From: DASXVU01 sp963732855
GTDB lineage: Archaea > Thermoplasmatota > Thermoplasmata > Methanomassiliicoccales > UBA472
Direction: 5' to 3'
Length of the DNA: 64,000 bases
NCBI GenBank assembly: GCA_963732855.1
Contig: CAVTBB010000005.1
Location: forward strand, 372,001-436,000
In this document: in pieces, positions 1-8,909 of the stretch
Layout of the letters: each line of letters opens with the position of its first letter
Numbering within the stretch: the stretch's first letter is position 1
Notes under the pieces: generated by a model
Databases searched by the model: none
Told to the model about the DNA's origin: nothing
The model's input: the letters and a program-made list of their open reading frames with translations, nothing else
Made by a program: the position numbers and the translations under genes

Positions 1-229
1 TGGGAGAGCCTTCGTGCAATACCATACGGGCAGACCCGGAGCTACTGTGAAATTGCCAGATGCATCGGTTTCCCAGGATCATCGAGGGCCGTCGGGCATG
101 GCAAACAACAGGAACCCGATCTCGATATTCATACCCTGTCACCGGGTCATTGGTGCCAATGGAAAACTCGTTGGTTATCTGGGAGGGTTGGATATCAAGG
201 AGAAGCAATTGCACCTCGAAAGGCAGGGC
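1..229 (+). pseudogene. ogt: methylated-DNA--protein-cysteine methyltransferase (Ogt/MGMT) fragment, frameshifted, 5' end outside window
   Basis: Ogt repairs O6-alkylguanine by transferring the alkyl group to its own cysteine. Frame 1 from the window edge reads IPYGQTRSY...GFPGSSRAVG, the helix-turn-helix part of the family. At base 97 the reading must move by one base to continue as MANNRNPISIFIPCHRVIG, which contains the active-site PCHRV motif. One extra C in gggCatgg explains the shift. After the break the frame stays open and runs without a stop into the Ada-like gene at 308, so an Ogt-Ada fusion is possible. The family match is certain. Whether the break is a true mutation or a sequencing error cannot be told here. 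Confidence 0.8.
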
Positions 230-307
230 CGATCGTCCAATCCATGGATTGAATTGAATACATGGAAGGAATCTAAGGGAACGCCGAACCACCGGGGAAG
301 TGATCAT

Positions 308-889
308 ATGCGAAGAAATGCCCAGGATCCTCTTGATCAACAGAAATGGGAAGCCATCATTAATGAAGATGAGACCTTCGATGGCGTTTTCTTCTATGGC
401 GTTCGAACAACTGGCGTCTATTGTCGCCCTTCATGTAGATCCAAATCACCCCTAAGGAAGGACTTGGAGTTCTTTGATAGTGCGGAAGAAGCCGAAGCAG
501 AAGGCTTTCGACCATGCAAGCGATGCAAGCCTGATCTATCTGAAGAGGATAGGGCAAACCCATTGCCAGATCAGCTGAAGAACATCTGTGACCGCTTTTA
601 TGACAACAGGGAACGCTTATATTCGGAGCTGGAACGACTGGATATCCACCAGAACAGGGTGATCCGCGAGTTCCATCGGAAACATCACACCACTCCCACC
701 AAATACATCAATGAGTTGCGTGTGGCCAAGGCCGCTAAGTTGCTCAAGGAATCGGACAAGAGCATGCTTCAGATCGCGACCGAATGCGGGTTCGGTAGCG
801 TTTCGAGCTTCTATTCTTCGTTTAAGACACGTTACGAGCAGACCCCGACCGAGTTCAGAGGGTCCGGTCAGAAGGCTCAAGATCGATGA
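308..889 (+). CDS. ada: Ada-like alkylation-response protein: Ada zinc domain plus AraC-type helix-turn-helix
   Basis: About 193 residues. The N-terminal half is the Ada metal-binding domain (FDGVFFYGVRTTGVYCRPSC, then FRPCKRCKPD), whose four cysteines bind zinc and which in E. coli Ada takes methyl groups from phosphotriesters. The C-terminal half is an AraC-type DNA-binding domain (ELRVAKAAKLLKES...IATECGFGSVSSFYSSFK). The ATG at 308 follows a GGGGAAG stretch. Because the frame is open upstream into the Ogt relic, the real product could be a longer Ogt-Ada polypeptide with domains in the reverse order from E. coli Ada. Inference: a methyl-sensing transcription factor for an adaptive response. 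Confidence 0.85.
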   Translation: MRRNAQDPLDQQKWEAIINEDETFDGVFFYGVRTTGVYCRPSCRSKSPLRKDLEFFDSAEEAEAEGFRPCKRCKPDLSEEDRANPLPDQLKNICDRFYDNRERLYSELERLDIHQNRVIREFHRKHHTTPTKYINELRVAKAAKLLKESDKSMLQIATECGFGSVSSFYSSFKTRYEQTPTEFRGSGQKAQDR

Positions 890-912
890 GTTAAATTTTT
901 AATCAAGGGAAG

Positions 913-987
913 CGGACGAGAGGGGATTCGAACCCCCGACCTGCAGCTTAGGAGGCTGCTGCCATATCCAGTCTAGGCCACTCGTCC
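913..987 (-). tRNA. tRNA-Arg (anticodon CCT)
   Basis: On the minus strand the acceptor arms GGACGAG and CTCGTCC pair perfectly. The anticodon stem GCAGC/GCTGC closes the loop CTCCTAA, giving anticodon CCT (reads AGG). The T arm is GGGGG-TTCGAAT-CCCCT. The discriminator is G and CCA is not encoded. No intron is seen. Confidence 0.95.
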
Positions 988-1044
988 ATTCGAAGGAGTT
1001 TGGTAAAGCGTTTCAACATGCAAGGGGAGATAGGGAACTGAATT

Positions 1045-1800
1045 TCAGCTCTTGTCCTCTTCGGAGCCTAGCTCCTCAGGGGCTTTATCTTCGACCTTGG
1101 GCTCGTCCTTCTTGACATACTCCTCAATCAGGTCCACTGTGACCTTTCCGAAGAGCTCGCGCAGGTCGGCGACGACCTTGTATTTCGCCATGGTCCACTT
1201 CGAATCATACTTGCATACGTCCGGCAGGACCAGTTTGACGAGGTCCTCCTCTTTCGTGATAACAAAGCCTTCAGATGTCCCATAGTCCATCTCCAGCATC
1301 GCTTTGACCTTGTTCTCGTCGCCCTCGATCTTCTCAATGATGGTGAAGACGTATTTTAGCGATTGCCCAGCGAAGCGCCTGTTGAAATCAACCTTGACGC
1401 GGCCAGCGGAAACCGATGTGATGATACCGCTCTTGTTGTGCATGGTAACTTCCATGCCCGGGTGGGGCTCGACTTCCTGCTTTAGGAACTCGCGCACCGA
1501 GTGTACCTCTACCAGCTTCGGATCCCTTGGTCCGGCTGCCTTCTCTGGCGGGATGATAACCTCAGTCTCCTTGCCGACCTCGGCCCCTACCAAGGCCTCG
1601 TCAAGTCCCTCGAAGATGCGGCCACCGCCGACGAGCAGCGGCATCGGAGCGTAGGTAAACTTCTCGTTGAAGATGCCCTCTTCCTTTGCCTTCTCCTCGC
1701 TTGTGGTGTCGATCATTTCGTTGGTATCGACGGTCCATGCGTTGTACTCGAGCCTGATGATGTCGCCCTTTGCGACCTGTGCAGAGTTTTCAGTTGACAT
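1045..1800 (-). CDS. FKBP-type peptidyl-prolyl cis-trans isomerase, SlyD-like archaeal long form
   Basis: About 251 residues, cytoplasmic (no signal peptide). The N-terminal region (KGDIIRLEYNAW...VGGGRIFEGLDEALVGAEVG) is the FKBP fold with the flap (IF) chaperone insertion typical of SlyD-like proteins, followed by GRVKVDFNRRFAGQSLKYVF, the closing FKBP strand. A long C-terminal extension ending in an acidic tail is usual for the archaeal long FKBPs. Likely role: proline isomerisation and holding nascent proteins. The ATG at 1800 is chosen over an in-frame ATG at 1812 because GGTGA lies five bases before it. It stands alone between a tRNA and a convergently read spacer. Confidence 0.85.
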   Translation of the reverse strand: MSTENSAQVAKGDIIRLEYNAWTVDTNEMIDTTSEEKAKEEGIFNEKFTYAPMPLLVGGGRIFEGLDEALVGAEVGKETEVIIPPEKAAGPRDPKLVEVHSVREFLKQEVEPHPGMEVTMHNKSGIITSVSAGRVKVDFNRRFAGQSLKYVFTIIEKIEGDENKVKAMLEMDYGTSEGFVITKEEDLVKLVLPDVCKYDSKWTMAKYKVVADLRELFGKVTVDLIEEYVKKDEPKVEDKAPEELGSEEDKS

Positions 1801-1959
1801 GAAATTCACCATGAATGGTCGTCTGATTTGACTCCCTTCAATATATGATTGTTCTTATAAGTTTTGGTATCCATCGAGTTGGAAGGTCAATACGATGCCA
1901 ATTCTGGGCAGATTGAAATTCTCCGAAATCGGCAGTTTGGAGCGAGAAATTAGGGACGC

Positions 1960-3075
1960 TCATATCTTTGTGAACGACTCGACCGTTTCCCGATCCATCG
2001 CTTTTACGAGCTCCAGGCACAGCTTGACGGAGTTTTCCTGGTCCTTAAGGTCAAACACCCCTACGTGGGAATGGATATGCCGAACCGGAATTCCTATGGC
2101 GATGGTCGGGACCCCAGTATTGGCTACATGGATAGCCATGCCGTCCGTGCTTCCGCCTTTGACGTAGGATAGTTGGTACGGGATCTTCTTTTTCTCGCAA
2201 ATCGAGAAGACCAGTTCCTTCAACGGCTGGTTGGGTATCATGCCGCCGTCCCAGACGGTGATGGCCGGTCCGTCCCCCATCCGCGCCGGGGCTAGGATGG
2301 GATCGATACCGGGAACGTCCCCGGCTATGTCCACATCGACGATGATGGCAACATCTGGCCGTACGCTGTTGGCAACGGTCTTAGCCCCCCTGGTACCTAC
2401 CTCCTCCTGCACCGTGCATGCCGCTACGACCTTGTTCGGATGTTTGATCTTCCCTTCGGTGAGCGATCTAATCAGGTCAAGAACGGTGCAGACACCCAAC
2501 CGGTCATCAAATGCCTTACCCATGGCCAAGGTTCGTTTTCCCGATTTCTTGCCGTCCTTGAACTTGGTCTTGGTGAACCAATTGAAACGGCTGTCCGGAA
2601 CGACACAATCCCCCAATCTTACCCCGCATTCCTCCGCTTCATCCTTGTTGGCGCATCCCAGGTCGATGAACATCTTGTCCTTTGTAATGACCTTCTTCGT
2701 CTCCTCCAATTCCATCAAATGTGGAGGCTTGCAGGCGATTACCCCTTTTAAGGGACCTTTCTTGCTCATGATCACAACCCGCTGTCCGAGAAGGACCTGA
2801 TCGAACCATCCCCCTAATTGGTTGAACGTCAGATAGCCGTGTGACTCTATTCCAGTCACGATGAACCCGCATTCGTCCATGTGTGCAGCGAACAGGACGG
2901 TTGGACCAGCATCTCCGCTCTTTTCGAACATCAGGTTGCCGATGTTGTCGTTGTAGACCCGATCCGCGAACTCGGAAGCGTAGCCTTTGCACATGATTGC
3001 CACCTCCCTCTCGAAACCAGAAGCTCCTGGGACGTTGCACAAGTCTTCGATAAATTTTAGAGATTTCTTATCCAT
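1960..3075 (-). CDS. M42-family metallo-aminopeptidase (FrvX/TET type)
   Basis: 371 residues, full family length. Metal ligands of M42 peptidases are all visible: AAHMDE (His/Asp), GKAFDDR (bridging Asp), TVQEEVGTRGA (general base Glu pair), DVD and the late RHIHSHVG histidine. These cytosolic dinuclear-metal enzymes usually assemble as dodecamers and trim peptides released by the proteasome. No signal peptide is present. The neighbour is the SlyD-type FKBP, downstream on the same strand but separated by about 160 bases with AT-rich sequence, so the two are probably transcribed separately. Exact peptide specificity cannot be read from the sequence. Confidence 0.92.
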   Translation of the reverse strand: MDKKSLKFIEDLCNVPGASGFEREVAIMCKGYASEFADRVYNDNIGNLMFEKSGDAGPTVLFAAHMDECGFIVTGIESHGYLTFNQLGGWFDQVLLGQRVVIMSKKGPLKGVIACKPPHLMELEETKKVITKDKMFIDLGCANKDEAEECGVRLGDCVVPDSRFNWFTKTKFKDGKKSGKRTLAMGKAFDDRLGVCTVLDLIRSLTEGKIKHPNKVVAACTVQEEVGTRGAKTVANSVRPDVAIIVDVDIAGDVPGIDPILAPARMGDGPAITVWDGGMIPNQPLKELVFSICEKKKIPYQLSYVKGGSTDGMAIHVANTGVPTIAIGIPVRHIHSHVGVFDLKDQENSVKLCLELVKAMDRETVESFTKI

Positions 3076-3254
3076 TTGAATCGCCAGATGGTTGTCGGGA
3101 ACTGAACCCGAGAGATGTGGTTGAAATCCAACTCTTCTGATAAATATGTTGGTCTTTTAGCCTTTGAAATAACAAAACTACATCCAGACTAAACGCAAGT
3201 TGCCTCCATCAATTGAATATAGATTCCTTAAGACCTCAAAGGGGGGACGATACC

Positions 3255-3632
3255 ATGGGCGATTGCTGTTTAGGCGACTATGAGGATGCAGTTCTGGAAG
3301 ATGTATGGTATGAGTTGGAGGGTGCCTACGAGGTCTACGGCATCGGGCGTTGCAGATTCGTACTTGTTCATTGCCGAACGGCCACGCTCATGGGTGTTGT
3401 ATTATTGGCAAAATGTAAAGGACTCTCAATTTCTGAGAGCGGACTAGCCCCTCTGGTGCGAAAACTGGGCATGCCGGTGCATCTGATGGATTCTTGCGTT
3501 AAAATCGCTCGAGCGGGAAGATATGAATCGATCTTGAAGATCAGGACGGATGAACAGGAGTGGGCTGCAGCCATCCTCAACAATACCCTAGAGACATTCG
3601 AATGGATCAGGAACGAGCTGACATCTGGATGA
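3255..3632 (+). CDS. hypothetical protein, about 125 residues
   Basis: I do not recognise the family. The ORF is soluble in character, opens with MGDCCLGDYEDAVLEDVWYE and has scattered cysteines plus a C-terminal segment (EQEWAAAILNNTLETFEW) that could form a helix. The ATG at 3255 is preferred over an in-frame TTG at 3213 because a run of G lies about 8 bases before it. It has no close same-strand partner: the PHP gene follows after about 120 bases with its own TATA-like TTTTTAAC. Confidence 0.6.
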   Translation: MGDCCLGDYEDAVLEDVWYELEGAYEVYGIGRCRFVLVHCRTATLMGVVLLAKCKGLSISESGLAPLVRKLGMPVHLMDSCVKIARAGRYESILKIRTDEQEWAAAILNNTLETFEWIRNELTSG

Positions 3633-3756
3633 GATCGATATGTCCCCCAAAAAGTATTGGAGAGGAGTAAAACCAGTTCAAATTTGAATATGGTGGGGGC
3701 ATTCAACCATCCCGGTATGTTTTTAACTCATGCCAGCAGTGTAAACATGAAGCAAC

Positions 3757-4737
3757 ATGAAGAGAACTCGGACTATGCTTCTGACGATCATTGTGGTTGC
3801 ACTGCTAGTCGCCTTAGTGCTTCTATCAAATATCGGAATGGAAAATGGAGTCAGGATCTCGTCATATTACAATCCCTATGACCAGGAAGGTTTGTGGTAC
3901 AAAGGACAACTTCACTGCCATTCCAACCAAAGCGATGGTTCATTTGGTCCAGAGGAAGTTGTCTCGCGTTATGCCAGTCTCGGGTTCGATTTCATCGCCT
4001 TGACCGATCATGAAAAGATAACCAGGGTCAGCGGAAACGACATACTGATACTAGGACAAGAGAATGGAGGGGGCTCCACTGAATCTGGTCTGACCACGCA
4101 CATGTGTGGGTACAACATCTCCTATACGCCGTCAAGAACAGCACCAATACAGGATCGGATCAACAATTTGACTGAGCAAGGGGGGATGGTCTCACTCAAC
4201 CATCCGAATCTTCCGACCGTTAGTTACGGCACGGAAGTCCTAGAAAATCTGAGAAACTACACTTGCCTTGAAGTATTCAATGCAAACCACAACACTACCG
4301 CAACTAAAGAATGGGATGACGTCCTGACTCGAGGTAAAAGAGTCTGGGGCATCGCGACAGATGATGAGCATCTCCCAGATCATTTCGGGAAAGCTTGGGT
4401 CGAGGTGCGGATGAGTGGTAGCCTGTCAACCGACAATATTACGAATGCGATCAAGCGTGGATCATTCTATGCCACACAAGGGCCGAGGATCGATAACATT
4501 TCATTCGATGGCGCGTTCTTCAATGTCAGCTCCAATAATGCTGATTACATCATCTTCTACGGTCTGGATGGAATCGTGTTGAAGACCATTTTCGGGGGAG
4601 ATGCGCGGTTCCGTGTTGATGGTAGCGAGAACTATGTAAGGGCAGAGGTTTATAAGGATGGGCTTAAAGCATGGATCCAACCCGTGTTCTTGGAGCCCAA
4701 GATAGTCACTCGTCCATCGGATCGAAAGTTGACCTGA
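3757..4737 (+). CDS. membrane-tethered PHP-domain metal-dependent hydrolase
   Basis: 326 residues. An N-terminal transmembrane anchor (TMLLTIIVVALLVALVLLSN) is followed by a PHP phosphoesterase domain outside the membrane. The PHP metal motifs are present: QLHCHSNQSDGS (HxH), LTDHE, SLNHPN and GIATDDEH. The C-terminal third (RGSFYATQGPRIDNISFDG onward) resembles the beta-rich part of CehA/McbA-type hydrolases. The likely reaction is phosphoester or other ester hydrolysis at the cell surface, with unknown substrate. A TATA-like TTTTTAAC about 30 bases before the ATG suggests a very short leader. Confidence 0.82.
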   Translation: MKRTRTMLLTIIVVALLVALVLLSNIGMENGVRISSYYNPYDQEGLWYKGQLHCHSNQSDGSFGPEEVVSRYASLGFDFIALTDHEKITRVSGNDILILGQENGGGSTESGLTTHMCGYNISYTPSRTAPIQDRINNLTEQGGMVSLNHPNLPTVSYGTEVLENLRNYTCLEVFNANHNTTATKEWDDVLTRGKRVWGIATDDEHLPDHFGKAWVEVRMSGSLSTDNITNAIKRGSFYATQGPRIDNISFDGAFFNVSSNNADYIIFYGLDGIVLKTIFGGDARFRVDGSENYVRAEVYKDGLKAWIQPVFLEPKIVTRPSDRKLT

Positions 4738-4890
4738 CCATGAGGGACACTATCCGAATCTTGGCCATACAATGAGAACGTCTGGATGATCCTTAAAATC
4801 AGAGACTTAGAACAGAGACCTTGTCTTTGTTTTGTCGATTTTGTTCCCCAAACTCAATTATTATATATCATTGGGTAAGAATCCTCCGCG

Positions 4891-6312
4891 TTGAGCAATT
4901 TGGGGAGAAGCAAAGGGGTCGTCGACGGAATATCGGTCATAATGATCGTGGTACTGGTATCATCAGCGGTGCTCGGGGCATTCCTAGTCCTTTCTGATAT
5001 GAAAGCAGGTGGCATGCAGGAAAGCTGGAGTTTCGCGGAGAACGACATGGCCAACAATCCAGCAAACATGAGCCTGATGTACCAAGGAGATGATGGTACG
5101 ATTTACGCATTTGAGACACAAAGCTACTATCCCAATTACTTCATGGCGTTCGATCCGAGTGGTAAGCTCAAGTGGAGGACGGGGGTCAACGCCCAGCCCT
5201 ACCCCGTTCAAGGCGCCGATGGCGGATTCTATTACGTGGACTGGCCATACATCACTGTCTGGATGGACGACAATAGCAAAGGGGGATGGTACAACCTCAC
5301 CTCCCTAGACAGCATGGGCAACTACCGTTGGAGCTATGTCGTAGACAATGGTACCCTTTCGATATTAGCCACCTATGATGATGGATCCGTGATCGCCAAC
5401 CATTATGTGAGCGAATATGACGCCGACGCAGGAACATACGTGACCCTGCTGGACACTATCATCAAGATCTCTAACAACGGGACCGAGCTTTGGCAGATCG
5501 ACAGGCCTTTGCCGGGGCTTACCTTCCAGGATCCCAGGGTGAGCCCAAATGGGACGTTCCTGGTCAATGCCTATGACAACGGTGGGACATACCAACTTGG
5601 CATCAATAGCGAAGGGACCGAGTTCTACATAATTCAGGCAGGATTCGTCCCTGGTTACACACCCGGCCCATTCAGCACAAAGGATGAAGTTCAGTACGAG
5701 GTGAGGAGGGAGTATACAGATAACCAGACCTCGGTGGTAAACGTCATTGCCACCAATATGTCCGACGGAGGGCAACGGTGGAAGACCGTTCTTACATATG
5801 CGGGTAACCAGGACGATTTCATCACCGGTTATTGGGTTGGACAGGACACCTACGTCGACAACGATGGGATCATCTATTGCGGAGACATCGTCGGCAACAG
5901 TACCTACGCATTGAACCCCGATGGGGGCATAAAGTGGGAAAGACCATACATGGGAGTGATCTGGGCCACCTATCCCGACGGAGGGTTCCTGGTCAGCGAT
6001 GCAACCTCGATAAGTAGGGTCGGTCAGGAAGGATCAACCGTTTGGACGTATGTGGTTGGACCATTCAGCTCTGATTACAGCAGGATACTATTGGCACCTG
6101 ACGAGACCGTTTACTATAGCATAGGCACGACGATAGCGTCCTTAGACCGTCCCGGTAATATTGGGGGAAACGGCATCATCCTCATTATACTGGTAGTGTT
6201 CGATCTGATAGTGCTCGGCTTTTATGGAAGGTCAGTATGGAAGAGGCGAAACAGCAGAAAAGCCCGCGAGAAATCCATACAGTCAAAGAAGAAGAAAGGC
6301 AAGAAGAATTGA
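4891..6312 (+). CDS. membrane-anchored PQQ-like beta-propeller protein
   Basis: 473 residues. An N-terminal hydrophobic segment (ISVIMIVVLVSSAVLGAFLV) and a C-terminal one (GIILIILVVFDLIVLGFYG) flank a large extracytoplasmic region, and the protein ends in a very basic cytoplasmic tail (RNSRKAREK...KKKKGKKN). The middle consists of repeated blocks such as FDPSGKLKWRTG, DSMGNYRWSY, NNGTELWQID, NPDGGIKWERP and GQEGSTVWTY, the spaced G-x-x-x-W pattern of PQQ-like propeller blades. The TTG start fits a TATA box centred near 4863, about 26 bases ahead, so a leaderless transcript is likely. Function is unknown; such proteins often act as surface scaffolds. Confidence 0.75.
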   Translation: MSNLGRSKGVVDGISVIMIVVLVSSAVLGAFLVLSDMKAGGMQESWSFAENDMANNPANMSLMYQGDDGTIYAFETQSYYPNYFMAFDPSGKLKWRTGVNAQPYPVQGADGGFYYVDWPYITVWMDDNSKGGWYNLTSLDSMGNYRWSYVVDNGTLSILATYDDGSVIANHYVSEYDADAGTYVTLLDTIIKISNNGTELWQIDRPLPGLTFQDPRVSPNGTFLVNAYDNGGTYQLGINSEGTEFYIIQAGFVPGYTPGPFSTKDEVQYEVRREYTDNQTSVVNVIATNMSDGGQRWKTVLTYAGNQDDFITGYWVGQDTYVDNDGIIYCGDIVGNSTYALNPDGGIKWERPYMGVIWATYPDGGFLVSDATSISRVGQEGSTVWTYVVGPFSSDYSRILLAPDETVYYSIGTTIASLDRPGNIGGNGIILIILVVFDLIVLGFYGRSVWKRRNSRKAREKSIQSKKKKGKKN

Positions 6313-6427
6313 GGAGGATAAGGTGCCAGAGTCTGATAGAGTGGGCTTCGATCGACCAGACTGGTTATCTTCTTTGCATGTCTGCAAGGAATAATCATTT
6401 ATCCTTGATGGCATTACGAGGGACAAC

Positions 6428-6504
6428 GCCACCGTAGCTTAGTCCGGTTGAGCAGCTGACTTGTAATCAGCAGGTCGGGAGTTCGAATCTCCCTGGTGGC
6501 TCCA
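6428..6504 (+). tRNA. tRNA-Thr (anticodon TGT), CCA encoded
   Basis: Acceptor arms GCCACCG and TGGTGGC pair (one G-T wobble). The anticodon stem GCTGA/TCAGC closes loop CTTGTAA, giving anticodon TGT (reads ACA). The T arm is GGGAG-TTCGAAT-CTCCC. The discriminator is T, usual for archaeal tRNA-Thr, and CCA follows directly at 6502-6504. Confidence 0.95.
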
Positions 6505-6881
6505 TTTTCTTCCATATCTAGAATCGTTCTCTGTCTTTGAACAAATGAACATTTGAGATGAACCTTCCACTATGGGAGGGACCCTTACTCCCCATGGTCG
6601 CAGGCTAGAACTGGAGATGGTTCAGAGTTCCCGTTCGGTTTATCCGAGAGGCATCCCAGACATGGAGGGCGGTCATGTCGGAGTCAGGGGCTTGTTTTTG
6701 ACCTATTTGGTCATTTCCATTCACCTCATCGATCAAGGCTAGGAAGAGGTCTATCACTGCGAAGAACTGCAATCGGGACCGATACTGCCCGAAAAAGATG
6801 AGAAACAAGGTAATGTTGATGCGAATAGATTAGTAATAGTGCATTCCTAGCCGTCTTAGAGAATAACAGGGACCATTTACA
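6505..6881. other. gene-free stretch after tRNA-Thr
   Basis: No convincing ORF on either strand, no tRNA and no repeat was seen. The short minus-strand ORFs here lack a credible start signal and protein-like composition. Confidence 0.5.
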
Positions 6882-7088
6882 ATGAAAACAAATGAGAAGA
6901 GACCGCTGGCTGACGTGGAGAAGGAATATCTGGGCAGAGTTTGGACCGCGAGCATCGACCATGAACCGGGATTGGAAGGATTCCGTTATTGGGTCTCGGA
7001 AAGGGACGGTACCATCTGCAAGATCATGGAAGACAGCGGTGTCGGGGAAATGGCTCTCAGAAAATCAAGAAAGAAGAAAAAGAATTGA
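6882..7088 (+). CDS. small hypothetical protein, 68 residues
   Basis: Unrecognised small basic protein. It starts MKTNEKRPLADVEKEYLGRVW, has a compact middle (GFRYWVSERDGTICKIMEDS) and ends in a lysine-rich tail. AGGGA lies about 10 bases before the ATG. It is convergent with the cupin gene at 7107, leaving 18 bases between stops. The composition looks coding, but there is no neighbour evidence for a role. Confidence 0.45.
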   Translation: MKTNEKRPLADVEKEYLGRVWTASIDHEPGLEGFRYWVSERDGTICKIMEDSGVGEMALRKSRKKKKN

Positions 7089-7106
7089 GGGCAGATTGTG
7101 GGAAGC

Positions 7107-7454
7107 TCATTCCCATACAATATCGTTTTCTCGGAAATTCACCTTCAGGACCAGGATCTTGAAGTCCCGGGGGATTTCCGGGTTCCCGTGAACGTCTCCC
7201 GGTTCACAGACAACTATGTCGCCCGGGCTCATCGTCACTTTGTGGCCGTTTATCTCGAAAGGCGCTTCGTCGAGTGCATAGAATATCTCCGTCTGGAAAC
7301 GATGATGGTGTTGCCGAACGACGTCCCCTTTCTTGAATTCCACCTCTTGGATGAAAGAACCGGGAATGCCAATGCTTGATTCGTCGATAAGCATCCTCTT
7401 GGCATACCCTTGGCCGGGCACCACAGAAGCCGCATCATGCTTCAAGAGCTTCAT
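7107..7454 (-). CDS. small single-domain cupin
   Basis: 115 residues with the two cupin motifs: GDVVRQHHHRFQTEIFYAL (metal-binding histidines and Glu) and SPGDIVVCEPGDVHGNPE. It lies 4 bases after the class III aminotransferase stop, so it is the last gene of the long arginine-linked leftward unit. Cupins of this size are often sugar or amino-acid isomerases or simple binding proteins; the substrate cannot be read. Association with the aminotransferase hints at amino-acid-derived metabolism, which is inference only. Confidence 0.75.
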   Translation of the reverse strand: MKLLKHDAASVVPGQGYAKRMLIDESSIGIPGSFIQEVEFKKGDVVRQHHHRFQTEIFYALDEAPFEINGHKVTMSPGDIVVCEPGDVHGNPEIPRDFKILVLKVNFRENDIVWE

Positions 7455-7458
7455 TTGA

Positions 7459-8730
7459 CTACTTCCAGATGGCGTCCCTTATGGCTCCGTCCAGTACGTC
7501 CAACCCGGCGTCCAGCTGATCCATCGGGGTTATGATAGGCGGGATGACCCTGATGCCCGATCGGCCGCAACCTAGGGTGATCACCCCACGCTTGAGGCAC
7601 AGCTCGTCCACCGTGTCCCGGAGCTTGCAGGCCGGGGTCTTGCTCTGTCGATCCTCGACCAGTTCTATCGCCTGCATCATGCCGAACCCACGGACGTCAC
7701 CGATCTGTTCGTACTTCTCCTTCATCTCGTCAAGGCGCTTCCTCAGGTGGAGACCTTTCTTGGCAGACATCTCCACGATGCCCTCCTCCTCGATGACATC
7801 CAGGGTGGCCATGGCCGAGGCGCAGGCAACACAATTGCCCCCATAGGTGTTGGAATGCGACCCTTTGACCTTCCAGTCAAGCTCAGCCCGGAACGTGGTG
7901 GCGGCGATCGGCAATCCTGAGCCGAGCGATTTCGCCATGCATGCGATGTCCGGCTCTATCCCGTGATGCTCGATGCACCACATCTTGCCTGAGCGGCCCA
8001 TTCCAGCCTGGACTTCATCATCCACGAGCAGGATGCCTTCCTTTCTGATTATGTCGTAGATCTTCTTCCCCCATCCAACCGGAGGAACGATGTAGCCCCC
8101 CTCCCCTTGAACCGGCTCCATGAAGAGCGCCGCTATCTCATCCGGCGGCGTTATGGTCTCGAAATAGACCTCCTTGAGGATGTCAGCGCACCAAATTCCG
8201 CAGGAAGGATACTCCAGGTGGTAAGGGCACCGGTAACAATAGGCATAGGGGATATGGGTGATGCCGGGGACCATGGGCGTGTAGTGTCTTCTCTGGACCT
8301 TCTTCGATGCCGTGAGCGAGAGCGATCCCATGGTCCGTCCATGGAACGCCCCGATGAATGCGATGAACTGCTTCCGGTCCGGTCTGTTATATCTGGCGAG
8401 CTTCATAGCCGCCTCGATCGATTCGGTGCCGGAATTGGAGAAGAATATCTTCTTCCTGTAATGCCCAGGGCCGACCTTACAAAGTCGCTTGGCCAGCTCG
8501 GCCTGGATATCGTAATAGTAATCGGTCCCGGCGAAATGCATGAGCTTTGCCGCCTGCTCCTGCACTGCCTTGACCACCTTCGGGTGGCAATGCCCTATGT
8601 TTAGGACCGCCACGCCGCTGGCGAAGTCCAACAGGGTGTTCCCGTCGACATCGCGTATCACTGCCCCGGAAGCGCTCTCTACCGCCAATGGCGCGGCCTT
8701 GGTCGAGGTGGCAAGATATTCACTATCCAT
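7459..8730 (-). CDS. class III pyridoxal-phosphate aminotransferase (4-aminobutyrate/ornithine-type)
   Basis: At least 423 residues. PLP fold type I class III features: FFSNSGTESIEAAMKLAR, FIGAFHGRTMGSLSLTASK, EPVQGEGGY, LLVDDEVQAGMGRSGKMW and the Schiff-base lysine in IACMAKSLGSGLPIAA. Homology clearly begins upstream of the ATG at 8730: the same frame reads ITEKVPNIVIEPPGPKAKK, the standard start of archaeal members, but has no ATG, GTG or TTG. A TATA box at about 8845 points to an ATG at 8818 that is one base out of frame; one extra G at 8805-8806 would explain this. A CTG at 8814 is the other option. Substrate could be 4-aminobutyrate, ornithine or another omega-amino acid. Confidence 0.85.
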   Translation of the reverse strand: MDSEYLATSTKAAPLAVESASGAVIRDVDGNTLLDFASGVAVLNIGHCHPKVVKAVQEQAAKLMHFAGTDYYYDIQAELAKRLCKVGPGHYRKKIFFSNSGTESIEAAMKLARYNRPDRKQFIAFIGAFHGRTMGSLSLTASKKVQRRHYTPMVPGITHIPYAYCYRCPYHLEYPSCGIWCADILKEVYFETITPPDEIAALFMEPVQGEGGYIVPPVGWGKKIYDIIRKEGILLVDDEVQAGMGRSGKMWCIEHHGIEPDIACMAKSLGSGLPIAATTFRAELDWKVKGSHSNTYGGNCVACASAMATLDVIEEEGIVEMSAKKGLHLRKRLDEMKEKYEQIGDVRGFGMMQAIELVEDRQSKTPACKLRDTVDELCLKRGVITLGCGRSGIRVIPPIITPMDQLDAGLDVLDGAIRDAIWK

Positions 8731-8909
8731 CTCGATGATCTTCTTGGCTTTCGGCCCCGGTGGTTCGATTACAATGTTAGGAACTTTCTCCGTGATACCG
8801 CGCTCCTTGTCCAGACATAACGCTAATCAGAGCCAACATTATATGATGATTTGCTGAGAGGCCAGCATTGAACCGTCAGCAACTCCAGGTCCGAAAAATA
8901 GGACTGGAC

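Noticed and set aside
8107..8604. 165-codon plus-strand ORF
   Set aside because: Antisense shadow of the class III aminotransferase.
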